Below are positions 48,837-57,119 of a stretch of 64,000 bases of DNA, in pieces. Numbering within the stretch: position 1 is the first letter of the stretch; every line of letters starts with the position of its first letter. The notes beneath the pieces are model-generated. The model made no database searches. It was not told the DNA's origin and was given only the letters and a program-made list of their open reading frames with translations. Origin of the DNA: DASRDU01 sp035652435 (GTDB taxonomy: Bacteria; Acidobacteriota; Blastocatellia; RBC074); contig DASRDU010000178.1 of assembly GCA_035652435.1 (NCBI GenBank), positions 102,391 to 166,390 on the forward strand. Reading direction: 5' to 3'. The position numbers were made by a program, and so were the translations under genes.

Positions 48837-51089
48837 TCAATTGACGTAAACGAACTCATTTGAATTGAAGAGGACGTGACACAAATCCACGAGCGCCGCG
48901 GCCATCGCCGGGTCAACATCCGGTGGAAGCTTTGCAGGGATTGCGACAGGCTTCTTTTCTTCCAGCCGGGCTTTGATGATGGCCGCCTGCTTTTGCATAA
49001 AGGCTGCGGCCATCTCCCGCTCGTTCGCGTCCGGCTGGCGAGAGAAGGCGAGCGAGTACGCGGTCGCAACCCAGTCGTCAGGCTTTGACGATCCAATCAC
49101 GCGGCTCGCGAATGACTGTGCCGCCCGCAACACTACTTTGTCGTTGAGCAGTGACAGGGCCTGCGGCGCGGTCGTCGTGTTGATGCGCCGCCCACAGCTT
49201 TCGTGCGTGTCGGGCATGTCGAATGCCTGAAACATCGGGTAGCGCGAGTTGCGCCGCACAAATACGTAAATGCTGCGGCGGTTCTTCGCCTCTTCGTCCT
49301 CTTTCTTCTTCCACCCGCCGCGCACTTCCATCCCGTCGGGGATTTCGGGGAAGACGCTCGGGCCGCCCATCTGCGGGTTCAGCTGTCCGCTCGTGGCGAG
49401 GACTGCGTCGCGAATCTCTTCGCCGGTCAGACGCTGACGCCCGAAGCGCCAGAGCAGCCGGTTGTCGGGGTCTTTGGCGGCGGCCTCCTGATTGAAATCG
49501 GACGCCTGCTGGTAAGTGTTCGAGAGCATGATCAGGCGGTGCATGGCTTTGATGCTCCAGCCCTTCTCGACGAATGCCGTGGCCAGGTAATCGAGCAGTT
49601 CGCGGTTGGTTTCGGGCTCACGCATCATGCCGAAATCGCTCGGCGTGCCGACGATGCCGCGCCCGAAGTGGTAATGCCAGATGCGATTGACCATCACCCG
49701 CGCCACGAGCGGATTGTCTGGGCCGGCCAGCCAGTTCGCGAGCGCCGTGCGGCGCCCGGTGGTGTTGGCATTGGCGGGCGGGACGATTTTCGCGGACGCC
49801 GGGCTGATGATCGTCAGGAAGCCGGGCTGCACCTCTTCGCCAAAGTTGTCATACGCGCCGCCTTTCATCACGTAATGGGTCGGGGCTTCGCGGCCCACGT
49901 CGGTGATGCCGGAGCCGATGGGCAGCGGCTTCGGTTTGATCGAATCGAAGGCGGCCAGCTTCGCTTTCAGATCATCGTATTCTTTCTTCGCCTCGCCTTT
50001 CAGCTTCGCCCGCACGCCGTTGCCGTCTTCGTCCACCCCATAATTCAACTGCCACTGGGCCTTGTGGTACATCAGCCACTGCATCGTGTCGCGCTTTTCC
50101 GGGGGCGTGGTGATCGCCTGCCTGATGTCATCGGGGTATTTGTCGAAGCTCTCGTCGTAGAGCGCCTTCAGAATGGGCGCTTCGAGGCGGGCGATCTGTT
50201 CGCGAATGTCTTTGGTCTGTTCCTGCCAGGCGGCGAGCCGGCGCTGATACTCAGCCTGTTCGGCCGGGGAAACCAGCACGTAATCATCCTTCGCCCGCAC
50301 GGCGGCGAAGAAAGCCTGGAGCTTGTAATAGTCCTTCTGCAATACCGGGTCGTACTTGTGGTCGTGGCAGCGGGCGCAGCCGTAGGTCGTCGCCAGAAAG
50401 ACCGAGCCGACCGTGTCGGTCAGGTCGTTCAGGATCTCCTGCCGCCGCTGCCGCAGGTTGCGCGCGTTGTATTCGTCGGGGTAGAGGCGGTTGAAGCCGG
50501 TCGCGACCAGCGCGTCAGGGTCATCGGGCCACAACTCATCGCCCGCGATCTGCTCTTTGATGAAACGGTCGTAGGGCTTGTCGGCGTTGAATGATTTGAT
50601 GACGTAATCGCGATAGCGCCACGCGTTGGGCCTCGTGTCGTCGGCCTTGAAGCCGTCGCTTTCCGCGTAGCGCGCCAGATCGAGCCAGTGGCGCGCCCAC
50701 TTCTCGCCGTAATGCGGGCTGCTGAGCAGACGATCAACCACATGCTCGAAAGCTTTGGGTGACTTGTCATTCAGGAAAACTGCCGTCTCTTCCGGCGTCG
50801 GAGGTAATCCGGTCAGGTCGAACGTCGCACGGCGCAGCAGCGTGATTTTGTCAGCCGGCTTTGACGGCTTGATCTGCCGGCGTTCGAGGGCGCTCAGGAT
50901 GAAAGCATCAACTTCGGTTCTGACCCACGCCTTGTTTTCGACGGCCGGGACGGCGGGTTTGACGACCGGCTTGTAGGCCCAGTGCTTCAGGTGCGCGGGC
51001 TTGAATTGCGGGCCATCTGCGGCTGCCCAGGCGGTGCAGACGAGGGCCAGAATCAGCACTCCATATTTCAGGCGGGTGACGCGGATCAT
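48837..51089 (-). CDS. DUF1549/DUF1553 secreted protein
   Basis: 750 residues from the ATG at 51089 (GGAGGG upstream). Signal peptide (YGVLILALVCTAWAAAD). DUF1549 at about 40-260 includes FDLTGLPPTPEETAVFLND, KWARHWLDLARYAESDGFKA and the haem-like CARCHDHKYDP near 240. DUF1553 fills the last 250 residues (NRIWHYHFGRGIVGTPSDFG, RNSRYPMFQAFDMPD, LLNDKVVLRAAQSFA). The N-terminal planctomycete cytochrome domain often fused to this family is absent, leaving one CxxCH only. It forms an operon with the DUF1501 gene downstream. Confidence 0.92.
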   Translation of the reverse strand: MIRVTRLKYGVLILALVCTAWAAADGPQFKPAHLKHWAYKPVVKPAVPAVENKAWVRTEVDAFILSALERRQIKPSKPADKITLLRRATFDLTGLPPTPEETAVFLNDKSPKAFEHVVDRLLSSPHYGEKWARHWLDLARYAESDGFKADDTRPNAWRYRDYVIKSFNADKPYDRFIKEQIAGDELWPDDPDALVATGFNRLYPDEYNARNLRQRRQEILNDLTDTVGSVFLATTYGCARCHDHKYDPVLQKDYYKLQAFFAAVRAKDDYVLVSPAEQAEYQRRLAAWQEQTKDIREQIARLEAPILKALYDESFDKYPDDIRQAITTPPEKRDTMQWLMYHKAQWQLNYGVDEDGNGVRAKLKGEAKKEYDDLKAKLAAFDSIKPKPLPIGSGITDVGREAPTHYVMKGGAYDNFGEEVQPGFLTIISPASAKIVPPANANTTGRRTALANWLAGPDNPLVARVMVNRIWHYHFGRGIVGTPSDFGMMREPETNRELLDYLATAFVEKGWSIKAMHRLIMLSNTYQQASDFNQEAAAKDPDNRLLWRFGRQRLTGEEIRDAVLATSGQLNPQMGGPSVFPEIPDGMEVRGGWKKKEDEEAKNRRSIYVFVRRNSRYPMFQAFDMPDTHESCGRRINTTTAPQALSLLNDKVVLRAAQSFASRVIGSSKPDDWVATAYSLAFSRQPDANEREMAAAFMQKQAAIIKARLEEKKPVAIPAKLPPDVDPAMAAALVDLCHVLFNSNEFVYVN

Positions 51090-51255
51090 AAGTTCCCTCC
51101 GTTCCGGGCTCAGACGACGCGCAGATTTTGAATCATGGGGAAGAGAGCTTTTCACACAACCGATGACGCGGGTATTCTAAAGCCCGCTTCGGCAACAATC
51201 AAAGAGAGACGGCGATACAAACGGAAATACCAGAACAAACGGAAAGGATCACCGC

Positions 51256-52344
51256 ATGACAAGGACGGGCCTGATTGTCGTGTTGTTACTCGCGAATTAC
51301 CTGCTGCCGGGCAGGGCAGGCGAACGGGTCATCACGACGGTTGCCGGGACGGGGCAGGCCGGGTTTTCGGGCGACGGCGGGCCGGCGGCGAAAGCGCAAC
51401 TGGATAACCCGTTCGGCATCGTGCGGGGGCCTGACGGAGCGCTTTATGTCTGCGACACCAACAACCACGTGATCCGCCGGATCGCGGGCGACGGGACGAT
51501 CACGACGGTTGCCGGGACGGGGCGGAAAGGCTATGCGGGTGACGGCGGCCCGGCGATGAAGGCCGAACTCAACGAGCCTTACGAAATCCGCTTTGACCGG
51601 CAGGGCAATATGTATTTCGTCGAACGACTCAACCACACGGTGCGCCGCGTGGAGGCGAAAACAGGAATCATCTCAACTGTCGCGGGGACAGGGCAGGCCG
51701 GTTACGCGGGCGACGGCGGCCCGGCGACAAAGGCGATGCTCAATCAGCCGCACAGCATTCAGTTTGATCGCGGCGGGAACCTTTACATCTGCGACATCCT
51801 CAATCACCGCATCCGCAGGGTTGATCCGAAGACGGGCCTCATCACTACGTTCGCGGGCACGGGAGAAAAGGCTGCGACGCCGGACGGCGCGAAGATCGCG
51901 GGGACGCCGCTCCACGGGCCGCGCGCGATTGATTTTGACCGCGCAGGGAATATGTGGCTCGCGCTGCGCGAAGGGAACATGGTTTATAAACTCGATCTGA
52001 AAGCGGGAACGATCCATCATGTCGCGGGGACGGGGAAGAAGGGATTCACCGGCCACGGCGGCCCCGCTAAGGAAGCCACGCTGTCAGGGCCGAAGGGGTT
52101 GAGCATCGGGCCGGACGGCAACGTTTACCTGGCAGATACGGAGAGTCATTCGATCCGTATGATTGATGTCAGGAAGAATACCATCGAGCTGATCGCCGGG
52201 ACCGGTGAGAGGGGCGACGGGCCGGAGGGCGCGCCGCTCGGCTGCAAAATGTCGCGGCCGCACGGCGTGTTTGTGGACAATGACGGAAAGATTTACGTGG
52301 GCGACAGCGAGGCCCATCGCGTGCGCGTGATCAGTCGCAGGTGA
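51256..52344 (+). CDS. NHL-repeat secreted protein
   Basis: 362 residues with a signal peptide (GLIVVLLLANYLLPGRAG). Six NHL propeller blades with almost identical openings, TTVAGTGQAGFSGDGGPAAK, TTVAGTGRKGYAGDGGPAMK and STVAGTGQAGYAGDGGPATK, each followed by YxxDxxNHxIRR-type blade cores (CDTNNHVIRRIAGDG, CDILNHRIRRVDPKT). It likely serves as a binding or scaffold protein outside the cytoplasm. It is divergent from DUF1549/1553 with 166 bp between them, and no catalytic residues are evident. Confidence 0.9.
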   Translation: MTRTGLIVVLLLANYLLPGRAGERVITTVAGTGQAGFSGDGGPAAKAQLDNPFGIVRGPDGALYVCDTNNHVIRRIAGDGTITTVAGTGRKGYAGDGGPAMKAELNEPYEIRFDRQGNMYFVERLNHTVRRVEAKTGIISTVAGTGQAGYAGDGGPATKAMLNQPHSIQFDRGGNLYICDILNHRIRRVDPKTGLITTFAGTGEKAATPDGAKIAGTPLHGPRAIDFDRAGNMWLALREGNMVYKLDLKAGTIHHVAGTGKKGFTGHGGPAKEATLSGPKGLSIGPDGNVYLADTESHSIRMIDVRKNTIELIAGTGERGDGPEGAPLGCKMSRPHGVFVDNDGKIYVGDSEAHRVRVISRR

Positions 52345-52372
52345 AGTTACCAGGCACTTTTTCGAGGTTTTA

Positions 52373-52532
52373 GTGCAAAAGCAAAGGGCGTATTACGCAG
52401 GCTTCCTTCACCGCGGAGACGCAGAGGGCGCAGAGACAGCGCAGAGAAAACCAGCAACCTCTGCGTTTCCTCAGCGTTCTCTGCGCCTCCGCGGTGAACG
52501 GTCCTCTCACAACCAGTCTCCCGATTTTGCAC
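52373..52532. mobile_element. 160-bp MITE-like inverted-repeat element, copy 2
   Basis: Ends are perfect 8-bp terminal inverted repeats, GTGCAAAA at 52373-52380 and TTTTGCAC at 52525-52532. Inside, TTCACCGCGGAGACGCAGAG pairs imperfectly with CTCTGCGCCTCCGCGGTGAA (20 of 22 over the wider arms). Length and internal order match the copy at 3105-3264. There is no target-site duplication that I can see and no transposase. It occupies the gap between convergent NHL and CHRD genes. Confidence 0.8.
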
Positions 52533-52601
52533 CGGTCGGTGGGAAGGGTGACCGCAATGCCTCCCCGCCAGAGTCCGGTTTCAACCACTGACCGCCGGGA
52601 A

Positions 52602-53057
52602 TTATTTCCCCAGCTGACCACGCAACGCGCCTTTGGGGAACTCCCCATTATGGACGTTGACGTAGTAGTTGGCCGGATGCTCCATAATGTCCTTGATCAC
52701 ATCCTTGTCCACAGTGGCGCAGCCTTTCCACGTGCCGTCGGCGGCAGCCTTGAAGGGCACCTTGACGCCGCCGGCCTGACCGGCAGGGCCGGTGTGAATG
52801 TGCGCCGCCGTCGGCGCCTGAACGTCCTTCACGGTGATCTCGTAACAGACCTGTCCCTGAGCGTGATCGAGCGTGAGCGTGGCCGTGCCGCTGCCGTCAG
52901 CGTCGCCCGGCCCCGGCACTTCCGCCGCGCCCGTCAGCGCGACCGTCATCTGATGTCCACCGTGATCCTTTGGCTTCTCCTTCTGCGCCAGCGTGAGGCT
53001 GCCGAACGCAAAGAGCGCCAGCGTGACTACAACAACGAAGAGAAATGTTTTTCGCAT
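52602..53057 (-). CDS. CHRD-domain secreted protein
   Basis: 151 residues with signal peptide (FLFVVVVTLALFAFGSLTLA) and a strong GGAGG site. The CHRD domain covers nearly the whole mature protein: VALTGAAEVPGPGDADGSGT, ATLTLDHAQGQVCYEITVKD, AAHIHTGPAGQAGGVKV and YYVNVHNGEFPKGALRGQL. The domain, first named in chordin, is a beta-rich extracellular module of unproven function in bacteria. Single-domain copies like this are common in environmental bacteria. Confidence 0.92.
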   Translation of the reverse strand: MRKTFLFVVVVTLALFAFGSLTLAQKEKPKDHGGHQMTVALTGAAEVPGPGDADGSGTATLTLDHAQGQVCYEITVKDVQAPTAAHIHTGPAGQAGGVKVPFKAAADGTWKGCATVDKDVIKDIMEHPANYYVNVHNGEFPKGALRGQLGK

Positions 53058-53331
53058 TCAATACCTCCGGATGTCAGGGCCGAGCGGCCGCGGGCGCGCC
53101 GGCAGTAGTTGTGAAGTTGAGAAAATGGGGGAGGCCGAAAAAACTCACTCGCTTCCGGCCCGGCGGGCAGAAAAATACCAGCCGGGAACAGGCACACTCA
53201 TCTCAGGGAATTTTACAGGGGAGGTGGATGTCGGGGAGACAGCGTATTCTATGGAGTGCCAGTCGGGGAAGCAAGCTCTCCGCCTGCTTCGCCTCGCCGT
53301 CATTCGCGGCGCTCTTCCTTCGGGGCGTCTG

Positions 53332-53796
53332 TCAACTGGGCGAAAACTCTCTGACCTCACCCGGCTTGCGCAGCATCTTGTTGACCTCGCCGACGTGCAG
53401 TTCCTCTTCGGCGATCATCCGGCGGGAGTACTCTTCAAGCAGCACAGATTTGTCTTTCACCAGTTCGTGGAGCCTGTAATAGAGCCCGAGCCCGCGCCGC
53501 TCGGCTTCGAGGGCTTCGAGCAGGATGTCGTTGATCTGGTGCTTGTGCGTTTCGAGCAGCGCCCCGATTTTGAGCGACGGGTGTTCGCCGAAGTGCGTCA
53601 CCATCTCGCCCGCCTCGTGCGCGTGCGCGAGCCCGCTCGCCGCCTGCGCCCGCAGCCACGAGACAATCGGGATGCGGTTGTGGCCGAAGATCATAAACGA
53701 GTAGTGTGTGTAGCGGACGACGCCCGCCAGTTCCGCCTCCAGAATTTCGTTGAGCAGCGCGACGACCGCCGCCTTATCAAATGACTGGTCTGCCAT
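53332..53796 (-). CDS. Bacterioferritin-like ferritin-fold protein
   Basis: 154 residues, four-helix-bundle size. Candidate di-iron ligands are Glu in LNEILEAELAGVVRYTHYS, the ExxH region in SGLAHAHEAGEMVTHFGEH, Glu in LLEALEAERRGLGLYYRLH and ExxH in RMIAEEELHVGEVNKMLRK. It should oxidise and store Fe(II) or handle peroxide in the cytoplasm. The haem-binding Met of true bacterioferritin is not obvious, so a Dps- or DUF-type ferritin-like protein is possible. Stands alone, with GGAGAG upstream. Confidence 0.85.
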   Translation of the reverse strand: MADQSFDKAAVVALLNEILEAELAGVVRYTHYSFMIFGHNRIPIVSWLRAQAASGLAHAHEAGEMVTHFGEHPSLKIGALLETHKHQINDILLEALEAERRGLGLYYRLHELVKDKSVLLEEYSRRMIAEEELHVGEVNKMLRKPGEVREFSPS

Positions 53797-53887
53797 ATTC
53801 CTCTCCTGAAAAGATGTTGATCTGCCCGATCTGTGACTCTTCGCCTTGTTTGAATGCTGAGATTGCAGATGTGCCCCGCCCCCGGCA

Positions 53888-55345
53888 TCAATGTTCGGTC
53901 GCGCCGAGGCGCGGGTACTTCTTCAGCAGCCCGTCCGACTGCATCACCTTTTCGATCTCATCAATCCTCATCGGCAGCGAATCGGAAACGATTTCGGCGC
54001 CTCTGTCGGTGATGATGATCAGGTCTTCCATGCGGATGTAGATCTGCTCTTCCGGCACTCTGAGCGCGGGCTCGATGGTGAAAACCATGCCGGCGCGCAA
54101 CGGGCCCGCGTCGCTCCCGACGTCGTGCGTCGCCATGCCGACCCAGTGGCCCAGGCCCCCGCGCGCGCTTCTGGCCGACGCGCCGTAGCCGGCGACGAAT
54201 TCGCGGGCGGCTTTCTCATACGCGGGCTTTGAGAATTTCGAACGGGAGAGAATCTTTTCCATCTCCTGCGCCGCCTCCTGTTTGATCGCCTGCGCGGTCA
54301 CGCCGGGGCGGATGGCTTTGAGAATGGCGCGGTAGCTCTCCATATAAAATCCGTACAACTCGCGCTGCCACTGATTGAACTTTCCGTTGACCGGCCACAC
54401 GCGCGTGATGTCGCTCATGTAGTAGCCCACGTCCGGCGCGAAATCCATCAGCAGCAGGTCGCCGTCCTGCATCCGGCGCTTGCCCGCGTTGTAATGCGGG
54501 TACCACGCGTTACGCCCGCTCGCGATCAGCGAGTAATAGGCCTCGCCCTGCGCGCCGTTGCGGTAGAAGATGAACTTCGCGAGGGCGTCGAGTTCGTATT
54601 CCATCATGCCCGGTCTGGTTGATTTCATCGCTTCGAGAATCGCCTCGCACGAGAGGCGCGTGGCTTTGCGAATCAACGCGAGTTCGCGTTCGCTCTTGAT
54701 CAGGCGCAACTGGTCGAGCGTGGGCGTCAGGTCGCGAACCTCGTACTGGGGAAAGCGCGTGCGGATCATCTGGATGAAGGCGCCTTCGCGCGACGGGCGC
54801 TGATCCCAGGGGTCTGCGGCATAATCGGCCACGGCCCGCACCGCGAGGTCGCGGCTCATCGCAAAGCCTTCCGCCGGGCTGAAGGGCGTGTAAATCATCC
54901 GCCCTGATCGCGTGCCGCGAGCCAGATGTTCGCCGAGCAGTTCGATCCCGTAGACAGCGTCAACGCCTGACAGCTTTCTGATTTCATCCGCATCTTCGGC
55001 CGAGAGCATTTTGCCCTCGCCCGCCTCGCGGCCCGCGTTGCGATGCGGCAGGTAGATGTTCGCGCGGCGCTGCGCGCCATCGAGCAGCAGGTAAGCGTGT
55101 GGCACTTCGACGCCGCAAAGGTAATAGAACTCGTTCGTCTGCCGGAAGCGCGTGTAGCCGGCCGGGCTCGGCGCGCCCTGAACCACGGCCAGCGCCGCAG
55201 CCCCGATAGCGTCGTAAACTTTTTCCCGCCGCCCGGCGAACTCTTCCGGCGGGAAGTCAGATGTGAAGTAAGGAATCTCCTGAGCAGCCGCGGACACGCC
55301 GGTCAGAAGCAGCAGGAAGACTGACAATCGAAACGCGGATTTCAT
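53888..55345 (-). CDS. pepP: Secreted Xaa-Pro aminopeptidase (M24B)
   Basis: 485 residues from the ATG at 55345 (AGGGAGGGG upstream), with signal peptide FLLLLTGVSAAAQ. The aminopeptidase P N-terminal domain (FAGRREKVYDAIGAAALAVV) is followed by the pita-bread catalytic domain. Metal ligands are Asp in LLMDFAPDVGYYMSDITRVW (two Asp), His in GLGHWVGMATHDVG, Glu in VFTIEPALRV and Glu in RMEDLIIITDRGAEIVS. It removes N-terminal residues ahead of proline. Export is unusual for PepP but is seen in acidobacterial relatives. It is divergent from secG. Confidence 0.92.
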   Translation of the reverse strand: MKSAFRLSVFLLLLTGVSAAAQEIPYFTSDFPPEEFAGRREKVYDAIGAAALAVVQGAPSPAGYTRFRQTNEFYYLCGVEVPHAYLLLDGAQRRANIYLPHRNAGREAGEGKMLSAEDADEIRKLSGVDAVYGIELLGEHLARGTRSGRMIYTPFSPAEGFAMSRDLAVRAVADYAADPWDQRPSREGAFIQMIRTRFPQYEVRDLTPTLDQLRLIKSERELALIRKATRLSCEAILEAMKSTRPGMMEYELDALAKFIFYRNGAQGEAYYSLIASGRNAWYPHYNAGKRRMQDGDLLLMDFAPDVGYYMSDITRVWPVNGKFNQWQRELYGFYMESYRAILKAIRPGVTAQAIKQEAAQEMEKILSRSKFSKPAYEKAAREFVAGYGASARSARGGLGHWVGMATHDVGSDAGPLRAGMVFTIEPALRVPEEQIYIRMEDLIIITDRGAEIVSDSLPMRIDEIEKVMQSDGLLKKYPRLGATEH

Positions 55346-55473
55346 GACGAGCCCCTCCCTTTGTTCGCAAAGCGGTGGCAGGTGATTTGTCGCAGGAGAA
55401 AACTGCACTGAGAGTATACCCGCGACGGTTTCCCGGGCTTTAATTGGCGGGCATAATCTTTTCGTGCAAGTGG

Positions 55474-55503
55474 TTGACAGCAAATGAGCGGCTCCCGTAA
55501 TAT
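55474..55503 (+). promoter_or_regulatory. Sigma-70-type promoter of secG
   Basis: Perfect TTGACA at 55474-55479 and TAATAT at 55498-55503, spacing 18 bp. Predicted transcription starts near 55510, leaving a leader of about 90 nt before the TTG start of secG and likely reading on to tRNA-Leu. Confidence 0.75.
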
Positions 55504-55597
55504 CACGCACTTGATCTGGCCGGGGCCATTGATTCTGACGCATCGTCAGACCCTCTTCCCGGCTCTGGCGACAGACAGTAAAGGCAGGACATAAGTT

Positions 55598-56011
55598 TTG
55601 ATCTACGTACTTTACGCAATTTACATTCTCGCCTGCATCTTTCTGGTGCTGGTTGTGCTGTTGCAGTCGGGCAAGGGTGGTGACGTGGCGGCGGCCTTCG
55701 GCGGATCGGGGAGCCAGACGGCTTTCGGCCCGCGCGGGGCACAGAAGCCGCTCGAGAAAGCGACTATTGTCGCGGCCATCCTTTTCATGCTGCTGGCACT
55801 GGTTTTCTCGCTCCCCGGCCTGACCGGGCCGCGCTCAGTGGTGAAGGATTCAGGCACGGAGACGACGCCTTCGCCTTCGCCAGCAGCCTCGCTCCCGGCC
55901 GCGGCTCCGAGCATTTCACCGGCAGCCTCGCCGAGCCCGGCGGCCAGTCCGTCAGCGAGCGCCACGGCCAGCCCGGCGGCGAAGGCTTCAGCAACGCCCG
56001 CGAAGAAGTAA
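55598..56011 (+). CDS. secG: SecG preprotein translocase subunit with Pro/Ala/Ser tail
   Basis: 137 residues, starting at TTG (AGGA about 10 nt upstream). The first 75 residues are canonical SecG: TM1 YVLYAIYILACIFLVLVVLL, the conserved QSGKGGDVAAAFGGSGSQTA FGPRGA loop and TM2 KATIVAAILFMLLALVFSL. It completes the SecYEG channel in the inner membrane. An extra tail of about 60 residues is made almost only of Pro, Ala, Ser and Thr (for example SPSPAASLPAAAPSISPAAS) and ends in Lys residues. Typical SecG proteins are 75-110 residues, so the tail is an extension. It is followed after 40 bp by tRNA-Leu, the usual neighbour of secG. Confidence 0.93.
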   Translation: MIYVLYAIYILACIFLVLVVLLQSGKGGDVAAAFGGSGSQTAFGPRGAQKPLEKATIVAAILFMLLALVFSLPGLTGPRSVVKDSGTETTPSPSPAASLPAAAPSISPAASPSPAASPSASATASPAAKASATPAKK

Positions 56012-56050
56012 GGACATCAGTTTTCCAGGAGGAAGCATGATCTTCCCGAA

Positions 56051-56133
<83 letters not shown>

Positions 56134-56145
56134 CTTGTGATAAAC

Positions 56146-56183
56146 AAAGGCCAGCGATAATAAATGAGTTATCGCTGGCCTTT
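56146..56183 (+). terminator. Hairpin terminator after tRNA-Leu
   Basis: Perfect 15-bp stem AAAGGCCAGCGATAA (56146-56160) and TTATCGCTGGCCTTT (56169-56183) with an 8-nt loop, 12 bp downstream of the tRNA. The stem ends in TTT and then GG. It probably ends the secG-tRNA transcript. Confidence 0.8.
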
Positions 56184-56319
56184 GGTGCTTTCTGAAGGGG
56201 GACGAAGCCCCCCTGGTATTCCCCAGGTTCCGGGCAGACAATCTTGTAAGTCATTGCCATTCTGATTCCTGCCGCCTTGTCGCCAAATATCCGATACGCG
56301 CCCGTTGACAGAGTTGCGA

Positions 56320-56817
56320 CAAAACTTCCGGGTTTTTCCCGCCCCGGGAAACTCGTGAAGGGAACGATCTTCAACGGGGGAAGTGGGGAACTGATGCCGG
56401 GGCGAAAAACGAGCGCCTGGATGGTCACGCTCACCAAAAGCCCCAATGCCACGAAGACGGCTGACCGGTTCAGCCAACTGACGAGTGAGACCTGCCGGCA
56501 GCGGGCGGCTGCGAGTCTCGTTGGTTGATGGCGGACTATTGCCCTGTTTGAATGGCTCCTCAGGGACGATCTCCCGGCTGACCGGGGGCGCCACCGGGAA
56601 TGATGCGGGGGCTTGTTCGCTGACTTCTCTCACACTCGGGACAAATAAACAGTTCGTCCTTATCAATCACGCGTCCGCCGTTCTCGACCAGCACCAGCAG
56701 CGCCTCGAAAGCCCTGGGCGGCAGCGGGACAGGCTGGCCATCGCGGAAGAGGAGGTGTTCCGCGGGGTCCGGAAGGAAAGGCTCGAATTCGTAAAAGCAC
56801 CTGATTGGCTGGCTCAT
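56320..56817 (-). pseudogene. Remnant of a CadC-type winged-helix/PD40 regulator
   Basis: Begins CFYEFEPFLPDPAEHLLFRD, GQPVPLPPRAFEALLVLVEN, GGRVIDKDEL, which is the Trans_reg_C winged-helix N-terminus common in Acidobacteria. After DKDEL the expected helices (VWPDTFVEENNLTVN-type) are missing and the frame is lost. In other minus frames the downstream parts appear in decayed form: a TM segment (VALGLLVSVTIQALVF) and the start of the PD40 propeller (PPLKIVPFTSFPGREKPGSF) near 56320-56450. So it is a frameshifted and deleted regulator gene beside the tRNA-Leu terminator. Boundaries are approximate. Confidence 0.72.
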
Positions 56818-57119
56818 AAGGGGTGGAAAGGTTTCCCCGGTCTTCGGAAAGACTTCCAGTCCATCCGCAATCTATCATATACTGCGTGGCAATCACCAAA
56901 GGGTACGATAAGAGAGATTGTTGAGGTCCGAAGCCAACCCTCATCATTCTAAAATCATGGCCCGAGCAACGGTAATCTTAAGTAAAGACAGTTCGTGATG
57001 AAAGCAGTGCTGACCACGCCGCTTAGCTATGCTGGGACAAAAGACTCGCCGTTAGAACCGGAGGCAGGTTGTTAACTCAGTCTGCCAGTCATCAAGGTCG
57101 CACAATGAAAGGGGAACCT
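56818..57119. other. 302-bp gap upstream of the TonB-receptor operon
   Basis: I see no gene, strong palindrome or clear promoter hexamers. The region runs from the remnant regulator to the AAAGGGG ribosome site of the receptor gene, so it must hold that operon's promoter. No candidate is good enough to name. Confidence 0.4.

Noticed and set aside
49203..50594. Long plus-strand frame of 463 codons opposite DUF1549/1553
   Set aside because: Its translation is Arg/Val/Gly-rich with no family motif, and it lies wholly antisense to a clear gene; high GC creates such shadows.
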